Of a stretch of 64,000 bases of DNA, positions 27,341 through 35,898 are shown one piece after another. Position numbers and translations under genes: made by a program. Below the pieces are notes generated by a model that was given only the letters and a program-made list of their open reading frames with translations, was not told the DNA's origin and searched no databases. Source of the stretch: an uncultured Faecalibacterium sp. (lineage in GTDB: Bacteria; Bacillota; Clostridia; Oscillospirales; Ruminococcaceae); assembly GCA_937880095.1 (NCBI GenBank), contig CALFLK010000001.1, positions 81,198 through 145,197 on the forward strand, read 5' to 3'. Within the stretch, counting starts at the first letter, position 1. Each line of letters starts with the position of its first letter.

Positions 27341-27553
27341 TTAGCTTTCCTTCCCGTATTCTGTTTTTCCATTTTCGCACGCTAAACAAGCACTTTCGCT
27401 TGCTTCAGCGTTCAGACAGTACACAAGCCTATCTGTCATATTCCATATGATAAGAATTACTCCGCTAAGAATACCTGCCAGCGTGACAAGAATCCCCATG
27501 ATGAAAAACGAAACAGAGACAATACCAAAACACAGATACTTTTTTAATTCCAT
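27341..27553 (-). CDS. Small membrane protein after the Bce-like transporter, 70 aa
   Basis: Starts MELKKYLCFGIVSVSFFIMG, has one or two membrane passes (residues 8-38) and a polar tail with the cysteine pair CLACENGKTEYG. An upstream in-frame extension into the permease gene is unlikely. The start is 17 bases after the permease stop; there is no strong ribosome site, suggesting reinitiation. Because it is the last gene of the putative bacitracin-type module, a role in that module is possible but unproven. Confidence 0.55.
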   Translation of the reverse strand: MELKKYLCFGIVSVSFFIMGILVTLAGILSGVILIIWNMTDRLVYCLNAEASESACLACENGKTEYGKES

Positions 27554-27570
27554 ATCACATTTACGGAAAC

Positions 27571-29601
27571 TCAGCCCTCTTTTGCTCCACTGACAATATT
27601 GAAATATGCATTGGAGGTAAGGCGATAAACCAGCGTATACAGCAAACCGAAAAGAACAAAGCAAACGGCGGTAGTTTCAATCAAAAGGGTCGTATTCCAC
27701 AGATTAAACATACGCAGCATTTTGTGAATCATAGGGAATGCAAAGCACAGATGGACACCTGCTGTGAGCAGCGGCAGGCAAAACACCGTGAGCATTTGGG
27801 AATTGATAGATTTGCGAATTTCTCGTTTTGTCATACCCACTTTTTGCATAATCTCAAAACGTGCCTGGTCCTCGTAGCCTTCCGAAATTTGCTTATAGTA
27901 AATGATCAGCACAGCTGCTGTTAAAAATACGATGCTCAGCATAATACCAATGAAGAACAGTCCGCCAAACAAGCTGTAAAAGTCCAAACGGTTGGCTTCC
28001 AAGGATTCCACACTGATTTTTTGTTCAGCAAACGTGTGGTGAATCTCCTCTGCAACCGCAATCTGCTCCTGTTGGGGCAAATCTACGTTAAAGTTATAAT
28101 ACCACTCGTAATCCAGTACGGAATCGCCGGCAAAGTCTGCGCGCTGCTGTAAGGGCGCCGTAAACGATGCCAAGTCCGGCACAAACACAAAGATGGTGGG
28201 AAAAGCCGTCATTGCCGATGTACCGTTACTTACAAAGTCGTCCACAACCTCTTTTACCTGATAGGCATTGCTATCGTTAATCTGGAAAGTGGGAGCGGTA
28301 TACTTGGTGCGGAACGGGTAAACCAAAACCTCGTTTTCGCCCAGCGTTTTGGTTTCGCCCATCAAGCGATTATAATCGTCCAGCGAAACAAAATATGCCA
28401 GTACCGGTATGGATTTTTGCTCCATGTTCAACGTATTCAAAGTTGCAAAGGCCGACTCTCTTGTATCAAGGGTATTTCCATTCAGTACGCCGGAAGTGGT
28501 TACTGTGCGATAGTCATATTCAGCCTGCGGAGCCACCTGATATGCATCCAGCACCTTGCCGATTTCATCACGAATATGGCACACGTTTTCTTCCTGCACA
28601 TCTGCAAGCTGCTCCATATGCAGATTTACATTAATGTCCTTGGGGTAACGGCTGCGCAGGCTGTCCTCCTCGCCTACATACAATGCGGTAGTAGCGCTAA
28701 GCATTACCAGCACCATGGTAAGCAGGATACAGATCGACGCAAGGCCTGCACCATTGCGGTTCATGCGATAGGTCATGGAAGAAACGCTGATAAAGTGGTT
28801 TGCTTTATAGTAGTATTTTTTATTTTTTTGCAAAACGCGGCACAGTGTTACCGATCCGGAGATGAACAACAGATAGGTTGCCACAATGACCATAAGCACC
28901 GCGACAAAGAACAGTACCAAAATCGTTGTAGGGTCCTCCAGTTTGACGGCAAGATAATAAGCTGCTGCCAGAATCAGGACACCTGCAATGCTCATCAACC
29001 ATTTAGCTTTGGGCGGTTTTTCGCCTACATTTTCGCCACGCAACAATGCAACCGGGTTACTGAAAGAGATTTGACGCAATCCATTTACTAAAATCAGTAC
29101 GAATACTCCACCAAAAATAAGCAGAGTCATAACAATTCCACTTAATGAAACCGTAAAGTCGTAATGGATTTCTCCCGACATCAAATTTGCCATTGCCAGC
29201 TCAAACAGCTTGGAAAACGAAATGCCCAGGAAAAGACCTGCACCCAGAGAAATGGCTGTAATGATTACAGACTCCCAAAACATGATTTTGCCGATGTTCC
29301 ATTTGCCCATGCCCAAAATGTTGTACATGCCAAACTCTTTTTTACGGCGGCGAATTAAGAAAGAATTAGAATAGAACAAAAACAGCATTGCAAAAAACGC
29401 AATGACCCAGCTGCCCGTTTCCATAATATTGCGGATCGTTACACTACTCGGCATTTGCTGGATCACTGTGCTGTCCGTCAGGAAGCGAACGATATAATAC
29501 ATCATTACCATTCCGATACTGGTTAAGATGTACGGGATATACACACGCTTGTTTTTGCGGATACCGTCCCATGCGAGCTTCGGATAAAAACCTTTTTTCA
29601 T
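27571..29601 (-). CDS. BceB-type ABC transporter permease (FtsX family)
   Basis: A 676-aa permease. It opens MKKGFYPKLAWDGIRKNKRV with a helix, then three more, and shows the FtsX-domain segment LGMGKWNIGKIMFWESVIITAI with a second repeat near the C-terminus (QKVGMTKREIRKSINSQML). A large outer domain of about 220 aa (residues 305-520) between helices is the hallmark of the peptide-7-exporter (BceB) family that senses and detoxifies antimicrobial peptides aimed at lipid II cycle intermediates. The gene overlaps the ATPase gene by 4 bases. Confidence 0.93.
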   Translation of the reverse strand: MKKGFYPKLAWDGIRKNKRVYIPYILTSIGMVMMYYIVRFLTDSTVIQQMPSSVTIRNIMETGSWVIAFFAMLFLFYSNSFLIRRRKKEFGMYNILGMGKWNIGKIMFWESVIITAISLGAGLFLGISFSKLFELAMANLMSGEIHYDFTVSLSGIVMTLLIFGGVFVLILVNGLRQISFSNPVALLRGENVGEKPPKAKWLMSIAGVLILAAAYYLAVKLEDPTTILVLFFVAVLMVIVATYLLFISGSVTLCRVLQKNKKYYYKANHFISVSSMTYRMNRNGAGLASICILLTMVLVMLSATTALYVGEEDSLRSRYPKDINVNLHMEQLADVQEENVCHIRDEIGKVLDAYQVAPQAEYDYRTVTTSGVLNGNTLDTRESAFATLNTLNMEQKSIPVLAYFVSLDDYNRLMGETKTLGENEVLVYPFRTKYTAPTFQINDSNAYQVKEVVDDFVSNGTSAMTAFPTIFVFVPDLASFTAPLQQRADFAGDSVLDYEWYYNFNVDLPQQEQIAVAEEIHHTFAEQKISVESLEANRLDFYSLFGGLFFIGIMLSIVFLTAAVLIIYYKQISEGYEDQARFEIMQKVGMTKREIRKSINSQMLTVFCLPLLTAGVHLCFAFPMIHKMLRMFNLWNTTLLIETTAVCFVLFGLLYTLVYRLTSNAYFNIVSGAKEG

Positions 29602-30362
29602 GCCTGCTCACCACCCGTCGCCAGCAATGTCAGTGTATCCGAAATCTTTTGATACAGCTGTTCGTTGGTGCTTTCTCCGCGGTAAATCTGGTGGAATACT
29701 TCACCATCCTTGATAAAGAGCACTCGACTTGCATGGCTTGCTGCTTTGACCGAGTGCGTAACCATTAAAATGGTACGTCCATCCTGATTGATCTTGGTAA
29801 ACAGCTGTAACAATTCGTCCGTCGCTTTGGAATCCAATGCGCCGGTAGGCTCATCCGCCAATACCAGCTTAGGGTCAGTAATCATCGCGCGGGCTACAGC
29901 AGCACGCTGTTTCTGACCGCCGGAGATTTCATAGGGATATTTTTTCAACAGATGCGCAATACCAAGCTGTGCGGCAATCGGCTGCAGCTTTTGGCTCATT
30001 TCCGGATAGGATTTTCCTGCCAAGACCAGCGGCAGATAAATATTATCCTCTATCGTAAAGGTGTCCAGCAGGTTAAACTCCTGAAATACAAAGCCCAGAT
30101 TATCCCGTCGGAACGCGGCAATCTGGCTCTCCTTTACTGCAGAAAGGTCTTGTCCGTCCAAAATCACTTTACCTGCGGTGGGCTTATCCAGTGCTGCCAA
30201 AATATTCAGCAATGTAGTTTTACCCGAACCGGATTCGCCCATAATTGCCACATACTCGCCTTGATCCACCTGAAATGATACATTTCGCAACGCTTCTACC
30301 TTATTGCCGCCGAAGCGGGTGGTGTAAATCTTTTTTACACCCTTTACTTCCAAGATACTCAT
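29598..30362 (-). CDS. BceA-type ABC transporter ATP-binding protein
   Basis: A 254-aa MacB/LolD-like ATPase: Walker A GESGSGKTTLLNIL, Q-loop FQEFNLLDTF, signature SGGQKQRAAVARAM, Walker B LVLADEPTGALDS, and the H-loop THSVKAASHA. It powers the neighbouring FtsX-type permease. The start follows AAAGGAGG. A candidate operator is found upstream at 30436-30453, between it and the kinase gene, so this transporter pair may have its own regulated promoter. Confidence 0.94.
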   Translation of the reverse strand: MSILEVKGVKKIYTTRFGGNKVEALRNVSFQVDQGEYVAIMGESGSGKTTLLNILAALDKPTAGKVILDGQDLSAVKESQIAAFRRDNLGFVFQEFNLLDTFTIEDNIYLPLVLAGKSYPEMSQKLQPIAAQLGIAHLLKKYPYEISGGQKQRAAVARAMITDPKLVLADEPTGALDSKATDELLQLFTKINQDGRTILMVTHSVKAASHASRVLFIKDGEVFHQIYRGESTNEQLYQKISDTLTLLATGGEQA

Positions 30363-30435
30363 AACCTAAAATCCTCCTTTGGAATTTCTGCGGTTATTGT
30401 AACAAAAGGGAGACTTGTATCGCCATCGAATTGGC

Positions 30436-30453
30436 TTACAAATCCCCCTGTAA
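30436..30453 (-). promoter_or_regulatory. Candidate BceR-type operator
   Basis: Inverted repeat TTACA-N8-TGTAA in the gap between the kinase and ATPase genes, with another TTACA nearby. TACAAT about 45 bases downstream on the minus strand could be a -10. Response regulators of this group bind spaced TTACA/TGTAA-like repeats upstream of the transporter genes, so autoregulation of bceAB is the inference. Confidence 0.4.
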
Positions 30454-30474
30454 ATCTAACACTTTTGTAAGAAG

Positions 30475-31464
30475 TTACTCTACCTGCAAATCTCTTTGAG
30501 AAAGATCAATCGTAATGCATGTACCAACGTCCACTGCGGACTCTGCGGTAATTCTGTGACCAAGGTTTGTGCAAATTCGTTTGCACAGCGACAGCCCAAT
30601 TCCGCTCGCCTTTTTATCCACTCTGCCATTATATCCTGTGTAACCATTTTCAAAAATTCTGGGTAAATCCTCCGGTGCAATACCGATACCAGTATCCCAA
30701 ATACACAGCTTCTTTTCCGGTTCAACGGAAATGGTAATACCGCCCACCGGCGTATATTTCAGCGCATTGGAAAGTACCTGCTCAATTACAAAAGACAGCC
30801 ACTTTTCGTCGGTAATCACCTGAATATTTACTGGCTCATAGTGTAGCTGAATCTTTCGACTGATAAACTCACCCGAAAACTTTTTGACCGCCTGACGAAT
30901 GATTGAATCCAAATCATACTGCTTAATGAGATAATCCGTACTTTCCGAATCCAGTTTTAAGAACATCAGAACCATTTCCACATACTGCTCGATTCGGAAC
31001 AAATCCGACATTAATTTTCGAGACAGCGGCGTATCCTCATTTTGCAAGTTCAGCCGCATTGAGGCAATCGGCGTTTTAATTTGATGTGCCCAAACGGTAT
31101 AATAATCGACCATGTTAGAAAAGCGTTGTTCTATCTCTGACTGCTGCGTCATCTGCGCCTTCTGCAGTGCCGTAATTATTTCCTGATAATCCTGTTCCTC
31201 TATGCTGTCCGCCAGTGGGAAAATCTGAATCGGAATATCTGTCATCGTACAGATTTGCTCCAGTTTTTGATGTTTCGCTTTCACTCTGATAAAATCAATC
31301 AGCACAAAAACGATTCCCAAAAGGCTGCACAGCATGGTTGGATACCAAACAGCAGCCAGTGGCAAATGATATAAACCAAACGAAACAGCGAAAATGCCCA
31401 CAAACAACAATGCTACAGCAAAAACTTTCCACCGATATTGGATATATCGAAAAAACGTGTTCAT
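30475..31464 (-). CDS. BceS-type intramembrane-sensing histidine kinase
   Basis: A 329-aa kinase with two N-terminal helices (residues 12-55) separated by only a few outer residues, so there is no outer sensor domain. The H-box is VDYYTVWAHQIKTPIASMRL (His near residue 127), N-box SNALKYTPVGG, G-boxes CIWDTGIGIAPEDLPRIFENG and KASGIGLSLCKRI. In the Bce family the transporter itself senses the peptide and signals to such a kinase. The start follows AAAGGAAACAAA and the gene follows the response-regulator gene by 15 bases. Confidence 0.93.
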   Translation of the reverse strand: MNTFFRYIQYRWKVFAVALLFVGIFAVSFGLYHLPLAAVWYPTMLCSLLGIVFVLIDFIRVKAKHQKLEQICTMTDIPIQIFPLADSIEEQDYQEIITALQKAQMTQQSEIEQRFSNMVDYYTVWAHQIKTPIASMRLNLQNEDTPLSRKLMSDLFRIEQYVEMVLMFLKLDSESTDYLIKQYDLDSIIRQAVKKFSGEFISRKIQLHYEPVNIQVITDEKWLSFVIEQVLSNALKYTPVGGITISVEPEKKLCIWDTGIGIAPEDLPRIFENGYTGYNGRVDKKASGIGLSLCKRICTNLGHRITAESAVDVGTCITIDLSQRDLQVE

Positions 31465-31479
31465 TTTGTTTCCTTTCTG

Positions 31480-32154
31480 TTAGTCCAGTACGATATATCC
31501 TACACCAAATTTGGTTGTGATAAACTCCTTCAGCCCCGCTGCATCCAGCTTTTTACGCAGGCGATTCACATTGACCGACAATGTATTTTCGTCCACAAAA
31601 CTATCCGACTCCCATAGCTGCTCCATCAGCTTTTCACGGCTAACCACTTTACCCTTGTTTTGCATCAGAATCAATAAAATCCGATATTCATTTTTACTCA
31701 ACAGGATTTTTTCTCCCTGATAACTGAGTGTGTTATCCCCTGTATTCAATAGGGCACCACGATGCTCCAGAACCGGTACGGCAGACGCAAAATCATATGT
31801 ACGCCGCAGCATTGCCTGCACCTTTGCCATAAGCACACTTTGATCAAAAGGCTTCGCAATAAAATCATCGCCGCCCATATTGATTGCCATTACAATATTC
31901 ATATTATCCGATGCTGAAGAGATAAAAATGATAGGTACTTTTGAAACCTTACGAATTTCATCGCACCAATGGTATCCATTAAAAAACGGCAAAACAATAT
32001 CCAGCAAAACAATATGTGGGTCAAACTTCGCGAACTCTGCCATAACATCACGAAAATTCTGAATGCAGTGTACCTGCAAGTCCCACATTTCCGCCTGCAC
32101 TTTTATTGCTTCCGCAATCCCCTGATCATCTTCCACAATCAGTATCCGATACAT
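31480..32154 (-). CDS. BceR-type OmpR-family response regulator
   Basis: A 224-aa response regulator: receiver domain with phospho-acceptor Asp in HIVLLDIVLPFFNGYHWC near residue 52, acidic pair EDDQG at residues 8-12 and Lys in FIAKPFDQS; then the winged-helix OmpR DNA-binding domain (LLSKNEYRILLILMQNKGKV, EQLWESDSFVDENTLSVNVN). It is the first gene of the module and starts after GAGGAACTGTT. Confidence 0.94.
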   Translation of the reverse strand: MYRILIVEDDQGIAEAIKVQAEMWDLQVHCIQNFRDVMAEFAKFDPHIVLLDIVLPFFNGYHWCDEIRKVSKVPIIFISSASDNMNIVMAINMGGDDFIAKPFDQSVLMAKVQAMLRRTYDFASAVPVLEHRGALLNTGDNTLSYQGEKILLSKNEYRILLILMQNKGKVVSREKLMEQLWESDSFVDENTLSVNVNRLRKKLDAAGLKEFITTKFGVGYIVLD

Positions 32155-32370
32155 AACAGTTCCTCATTTCTATAGACAAGCACACCAATTCCAGTTTTTT
32201 TATAGGCACGATATCACTTATACTAACACATTACAATATAAAATGCAGCTATTTTCTTTTATGATTTCACCTAATTTGAATGTGATCCATTCTTGATCTT
32301 GCACTGTCTGAATTCCTTTGAGGTTCCCGTCTACTTTTCTCTTTCATTTTCTACCGATACAAACAAAAAA

Positions 32371-32410
32371 AGAGCCGTACCAAAGGGTTTTATCCCTTCA
32401 GTACGACTCT
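32371..32410 (-). terminator. Repeated terminator-like hairpin, copy A
   Basis: AGAG-CGTAC-AAGGG / CCCTT-GTACG-CTCT stem with a TTTTAT loop; on the minus strand it is followed by TTTTTTTGTTTG. The same hairpin is found at 33404-33443 and 34773-34812. Confidence 0.7.
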
Positions 32411-32852
32411 CTTTATCCTTTTGTTGCCCGGTTTTTATCCCGTTTTGACAATATGGTTCCGAAGTTTGACAGCTTCTTTCCGAAATCGGTCAATTGGGGC
32501 TCCGGGTGGTCAAGAAATGGTATTCAGTAATCTATTTTGTCAATTTTCGGAACAACTTTGTCAGTTTTAATTTTGGGGTCAATATAGACAAATGATTCTT
32601 GATAGGGATAAAAACGGGAGAATTTTAGGGTAAAATAAGGGGTTTTAGGGGTATTTTGCGGGTTTTGTGAGTAAAAGCCGGTTGTCTGGCAATCCCCTGG
32701 TACTTCCGCAAAACGCATTGTCAAAGAGGCTGCGGAGTATGTAGGATTGATGCTTAGTGGAACAGTGGAACTCATCTTGGGCCCTAATTTTGTCCTGTCC
32801 GAAGGGATTAGGGGTGGATTGCGAGTAGAACCAGAGGATAAGAAAGCCCAAT

Positions 32853-33022
32853 AGGTACAGAACCGATGTGTAATCGTGATGCCTTCAGGTACAGAATTGA
32901 TGTGTAATCAAGGTCCCATTAGGTACAGAATCCGTGTGCAATCGAGGTACTTACAGGTACAAAATTGGTATGTAATCGAGATTTTATTGGATACAAAACC
33001 AGTCGCCATTGAGATTTTTTAA
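32853..33022. repeat. Tandem repeat array, five 34-bp units
   Basis: Units begin at 32853, 32887, 32921, 32955 and 32989, an exact 34-base period. Consensus start AGGTACAGAA followed by TGTGTAATCG. Units are imperfect (about 70-80% alike), the last most diverged. Confidence 0.9.
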
Positions 33023-33403
33023 CGGTGTATTTATGGGGATAATTAGGATAAAATCGAAATCGAAAAACGGTTGTAAAGCAACGTAAATATGTATGTTTTT
33101 CAATTTTTTTCTTCTTTTTATCCAGAAATCGGTGGGCATTTGTACGCAGGTTCCGTACGAAAATCGATGGGCATTTGTAAGCCCAAAGCCTCGCAGTAAA
33201 TATGTATGTACGCCGTTTTTTCAGGTATTGCCGGCACCAAAAAGCAGCCTACGAAACGCGAAAACGCCCTTGTTCTCCCCCCTATTTTTACCGGTTCTCT
33301 CGCCGTTTTCACGCCTGTTTTGCCCGATTATGCGTGAATGTTGCCGAGGGCAACCTGGGGATATCTTTGATTCCCTCTGATTTTTCTCGATACAAACAAA
33401 AAA

Positions 33404-33443
33404 AGAGCCGTACCAAAGGGTTTTATCCCTTCAGTACGACTCT
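33404..33443 (-). terminator. Repeated terminator-like hairpin, copy B
   Basis: Identical 40-base hairpin to 32371-32410, again followed on the minus strand by seven T. Confidence 0.7.
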
Positions 33444-33898
33444 CTTTATCTTTTTGTGCCCCGCATTTTACCTGTTTTGACAATATGATTCCGAAGTTTG
33501 ACAACCTCTTTCCGAAAATTGACAATATAGGTTACGGTTAGCCAAGGAATGTTCTTCCGGGACCCATATTGTCAAAGTTCGGAACCATTCTGTCAGAGTA
33601 GATTTCAGGGCAAAAAAGGAAGAATTATGGATAAATGATTCTCAAGAGGAGATAAAACGGGAGATTTTCGGATTAAACAAGGGATTTCCAGGGTATTTCA
33701 TGGGATTTTTAAGGTGAATTTCGGTTGTTCCGCCATAATCCCCTGGTACTCTCGCAAACCATGATATAAAAGAGGCTGCGGAGCTTATGGGATTGATACT
33801 TTATGATGCATAAACCGCATCCCGGGGCCCTAATTTTGGCCTGTCAGAAGGGATTAAGGGTAGATTGCGGGCGGGACCAGAGGATAAGGAACTGCATC

Positions 33899-34000
33899 AG
33901 GTACAGAACTAATGTGTAATCGTGGTCCCTGTAGGTACAGAAGCAGTGTGCAATCAAGATTTCATTAGGTACAAAACTGGTGTGCCATCGTGATTTTAAG
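33899..34000. repeat. Tandem repeat array, three 34-bp units
   Basis: Units begin at 33899, 33933 and 33967, again exactly 34 bases apart, starting AGGTACA and matching the array at 32853-33022. Confidence 0.9.
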
Positions 34001-34336
34001 TGGAAATCGATGGATTTATTCGGGATAAAATAGAATTCGAAAAACGGTTGTAAAACAACGTAAATATGTATGTTTTTCAAATTCCTTTCTTCATTTCATC
34101 CGAAAACCGGTGTGCATTTGTACGAAGGTTCTGTACGAAAACCGATGGGCATTTGTAAGCTAAAGACTCGCAGTAAATATGTATGCAAGGCGCTTTTTCA
34201 GGTATTGCCGGCACTGAAAAGCAGCCTATAAAATGCGAAAATGCCCTTATCTCCCCTGTTTTAATGGCATTCTCACTGCTATCACGCCGATTTTGCCCGG
34301 TGATGCGTAAGGAGTGCCGGAGGGAACCTGGGGATA

Positions 34337-34726
34337 TTAGTGATTCTCTGATGTTTTCAGATAGAATTTGATGTAGGTGTTATAATCGTTCGAACGAGTA
34401 ATTAAGCGTATCCACACGTTGTAATGCTCTGTTTCCGAGTAAAGATTGAACTCTGTCGGGTCGCTAGTCGTTTCGGCTTCTTTCTTGCAGTATTCCTTCA
34501 TGGTATCGAGGTTTTTCATCTCAGGTTTTGCCATGAATTCTTTCTGAAATCTATCCATTTCCTCAGCATAAATGTCGCCAGTCGCCACATTGCCACCATT
34601 CGGCTCGGGTTTGCTCCAACCCATCCACCATTTCTTACCGTCAAAATCTAACCGGCAGCATACCTGCGGCAAGGCTTTTTGCATGAAAATATCTGCAAAA
34701 CTACACTCTTTTTGAATCGGATACAT
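34337..34726 (-). CDS. Orphan hypothetical protein between repeat copies, 129 aa
   Basis: Not recognised. Start chosen at MYPIQKECSFADIFMQKALP because GGAGAGGAC precedes it; an ATG five codons upstream is also possible. It is a soluble protein rich in Lys, Glu, Trp and Tyr (DGKKWWMGWSKPE; EHYNVWIRLITRSNDYNTYI), with no signal or membrane part. Tryptophan-rich strands and a DUF-like look suggest a small alpha/beta domain. It sits exactly where copies A and B join directly, so it was either inserted into, or carried by, the repeat. Codon use looks ordinary. Confidence 0.6.
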   Translation of the reverse strand: MYPIQKECSFADIFMQKALPQVCCRLDFDGKKWWMGWSKPEPNGGNVATGDIYAEEMDRFQKEFMAKPEMKNLDTMKEYCKKEAETTSDPTEFNLYSETEHYNVWIRLITRSNDYNTYIKFYLKTSENH

Positions 34727-34749
34727 CTTTGTCCTCTCCATTTCCCTCT

Positions 34750-34916
34750 ATTTTTCTGGTACAAACAAAAAAAGAGCCGTACCAAAGGGTTTTATCCCTT
34801 CAGTACGACTCTCTTTATCTTTTTGTACCCCGCATTTTACCTGTTTTGACAATATGGTTCCGAAGTTTGACAACCTCTTTCCGAAAATGGTCAATATGGT
34901 TTCCGGGTGGTCAAGG
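34750..34916. repeat. Non-coding repeat copy C (partial) abutting tsf
   Basis: The first 165 bases of the repeat: hairpin 34773-34812, then TTGACAATATGGTTCCGAAG-type motifs from 34846, ending four bases before the tsf stop codon. The inverted half, middle block and 34-bp units are absent. Confidence 0.85.
34773..34812 (-). terminator. tsf terminator (repeat hairpin copy C)
   Basis: Same hairpin as in copies A and B, located 110 bases past the tsf stop and followed by a T-run on the minus strand; it is the only visible terminator for rpsB-tsf. Confidence 0.75.
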
Positions 34917-34920
34917 AAAA

Positions 34921-35841
34921 TTACTTAACCATGTTTGCAACTTCAGCAGCGAAGTCGTCCTCGCGCTTTTCGATGCCTTCGCCCTTCTCAAAACGAACGA
35001 ACTTGACGACGCTGATCTCGCCGCCCAGTGCCTTAGCAGTCTGATCAACATAGCCCTGAACGTTCAGGTTGGAATCCTTAACGAACTCCTGATCTACCAG
35101 GCAGTTTTCCTTGTAGTACTTGTTGATCTTACCAACGATCATCTTTTCCTTAACAGCCTCGGGCTTGTTAGCGGTCTTGGGGTCGTTAGCCATCTGAGCC
35201 AGCAGGATTTCCTTTTCCTTGTCCAGAACGTCAGCAGGAACTTCCTCGCGGCGGACGTAGCTGGGGTTAGCAGCTGCAACCTGCATAGCGATGTCCTTAC
35301 CGAAGCCCTCGAACTCAGCCTTAGCAGCTACGTCGTCGGTAGTGTCGAAGTTGACCAGAACAGCGTGGGTGCCGCCGCCATGAACGTATGCAGCGCAAAC
35401 GCCCTCGTAACGAACGAAACGGCGAATCTTGATGTTCTCCTTGATGACCAGGATCAGGCCCTTCAGAGCATCATCAACAGTGCCTTCGCCCATGGTGCAG
35501 CTCATCAGAGCGTCAACATCAGCGGGGTTCTGGGTCTCGATGATAGCGCTGACTTCCTTAACGAAAGCAACGAACTTGTCGTTCTTTGCAACGAAGTCGG
35601 TCTCAGCGTTAACTTCCAGAACAACACCGATCTTCTTCTCAGCATTGTAGTCAGCGTAAACCATGCCTTCAGCAGCAACACGGCCAGCCTTCTTCTGAGC
35701 GGTAGCCAGGCCACGCTCACGCAGCAGCTCAACTGCCTTCTCAAAGTTGCCGTCAGCCTCAGCCAGTGCCTTCTTGCACTCCATCATGCCGCAGTCAGTC
35801 TGCTTACGCAGCTCCATAACGTCCTTAGCAGAAATAGCCAT
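34921..35841 (-). CDS. tsf: Elongation factor Ts
   Basis: The 306-aa nucleotide exchange factor for EF-Tu. The N-terminal UBA-like module reads MAISAKDVMELRKQTDCGMM then ECKKALAEADGNFEKAVELL, a near-perfect family signature, and VLVEVNAETDFVAKN-type sequence (here GVVLEVNAETDFVAKNDKFV) marks the core domain. It follows rpsB by 57 bases, the standard order. Normal length. Confidence 0.98.
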   Translation of the reverse strand: MAISAKDVMELRKQTDCGMMECKKALAEADGNFEKAVELLRERGLATAQKKAGRVAAEGMVYADYNAEKKIGVVLEVNAETDFVAKNDKFVAFVKEVSAIIETQNPADVDALMSCTMGEGTVDDALKGLILVIKENIKIRRFVRYEGVCAAYVHGGGTHAVLVNFDTTDDVAAKAEFEGFGKDIAMQVAAANPSYVRREEVPADVLDKEKEILLAQMANDPKTANKPEAVKEKMIVGKINKYYKENCLVDQEFVKDSNLNVQGYVDQTAKALGGEISVVKFVRFEKGEGIEKREDDFAAEVANMVK

Positions 35842-35898
35842 TTTCTTTATCTCCTTAATCTCTGATTTTCAGTTTTACGGATTTACGGAAAATTGGAA

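Larger units (their letters stand above)
32355..33387. repeat. Non-coding repeat copy A (about 1.03 kb)
   Basis: No supported gene on either strand. In order: terminator-like hairpin (32371-32410); motifs TTGACAATATGGTTCCGAAG and inverted counterparts (32445-32563); a block with 'taatcccctggtact'-like bases shared with copy B; 34-bp tandem repeats (32853-33022); 'cgtaaatatgtatg' twice (near 33080 and 33197); and the closing 'aacctggggatat'. Copy B repeats all of these in the same order at an offset of about 1033 bases. Confidence 0.85.
33388..34336. repeat. Non-coding repeat copy B
   Basis: Same order of parts as copy A: hairpin 33404-33443, inverted TTGACAA..TTCCGAA-type motifs (33477-33595), shared middle block, three 34-bp units (33899-34000), 'cgtaaatatgtatg' twice (near 34060 and 34172) and 'aacctggggatat' near 34328. 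The copies have clearly diverged, so the duplication is not recent. No gene seen. Confidence 0.85.

Noticed and set aside
32853..34000. CRISPR array
   Set aside because: The 34-base units have no unique spacers between identical repeats; the period has no spacer-length component and no cas genes are near.
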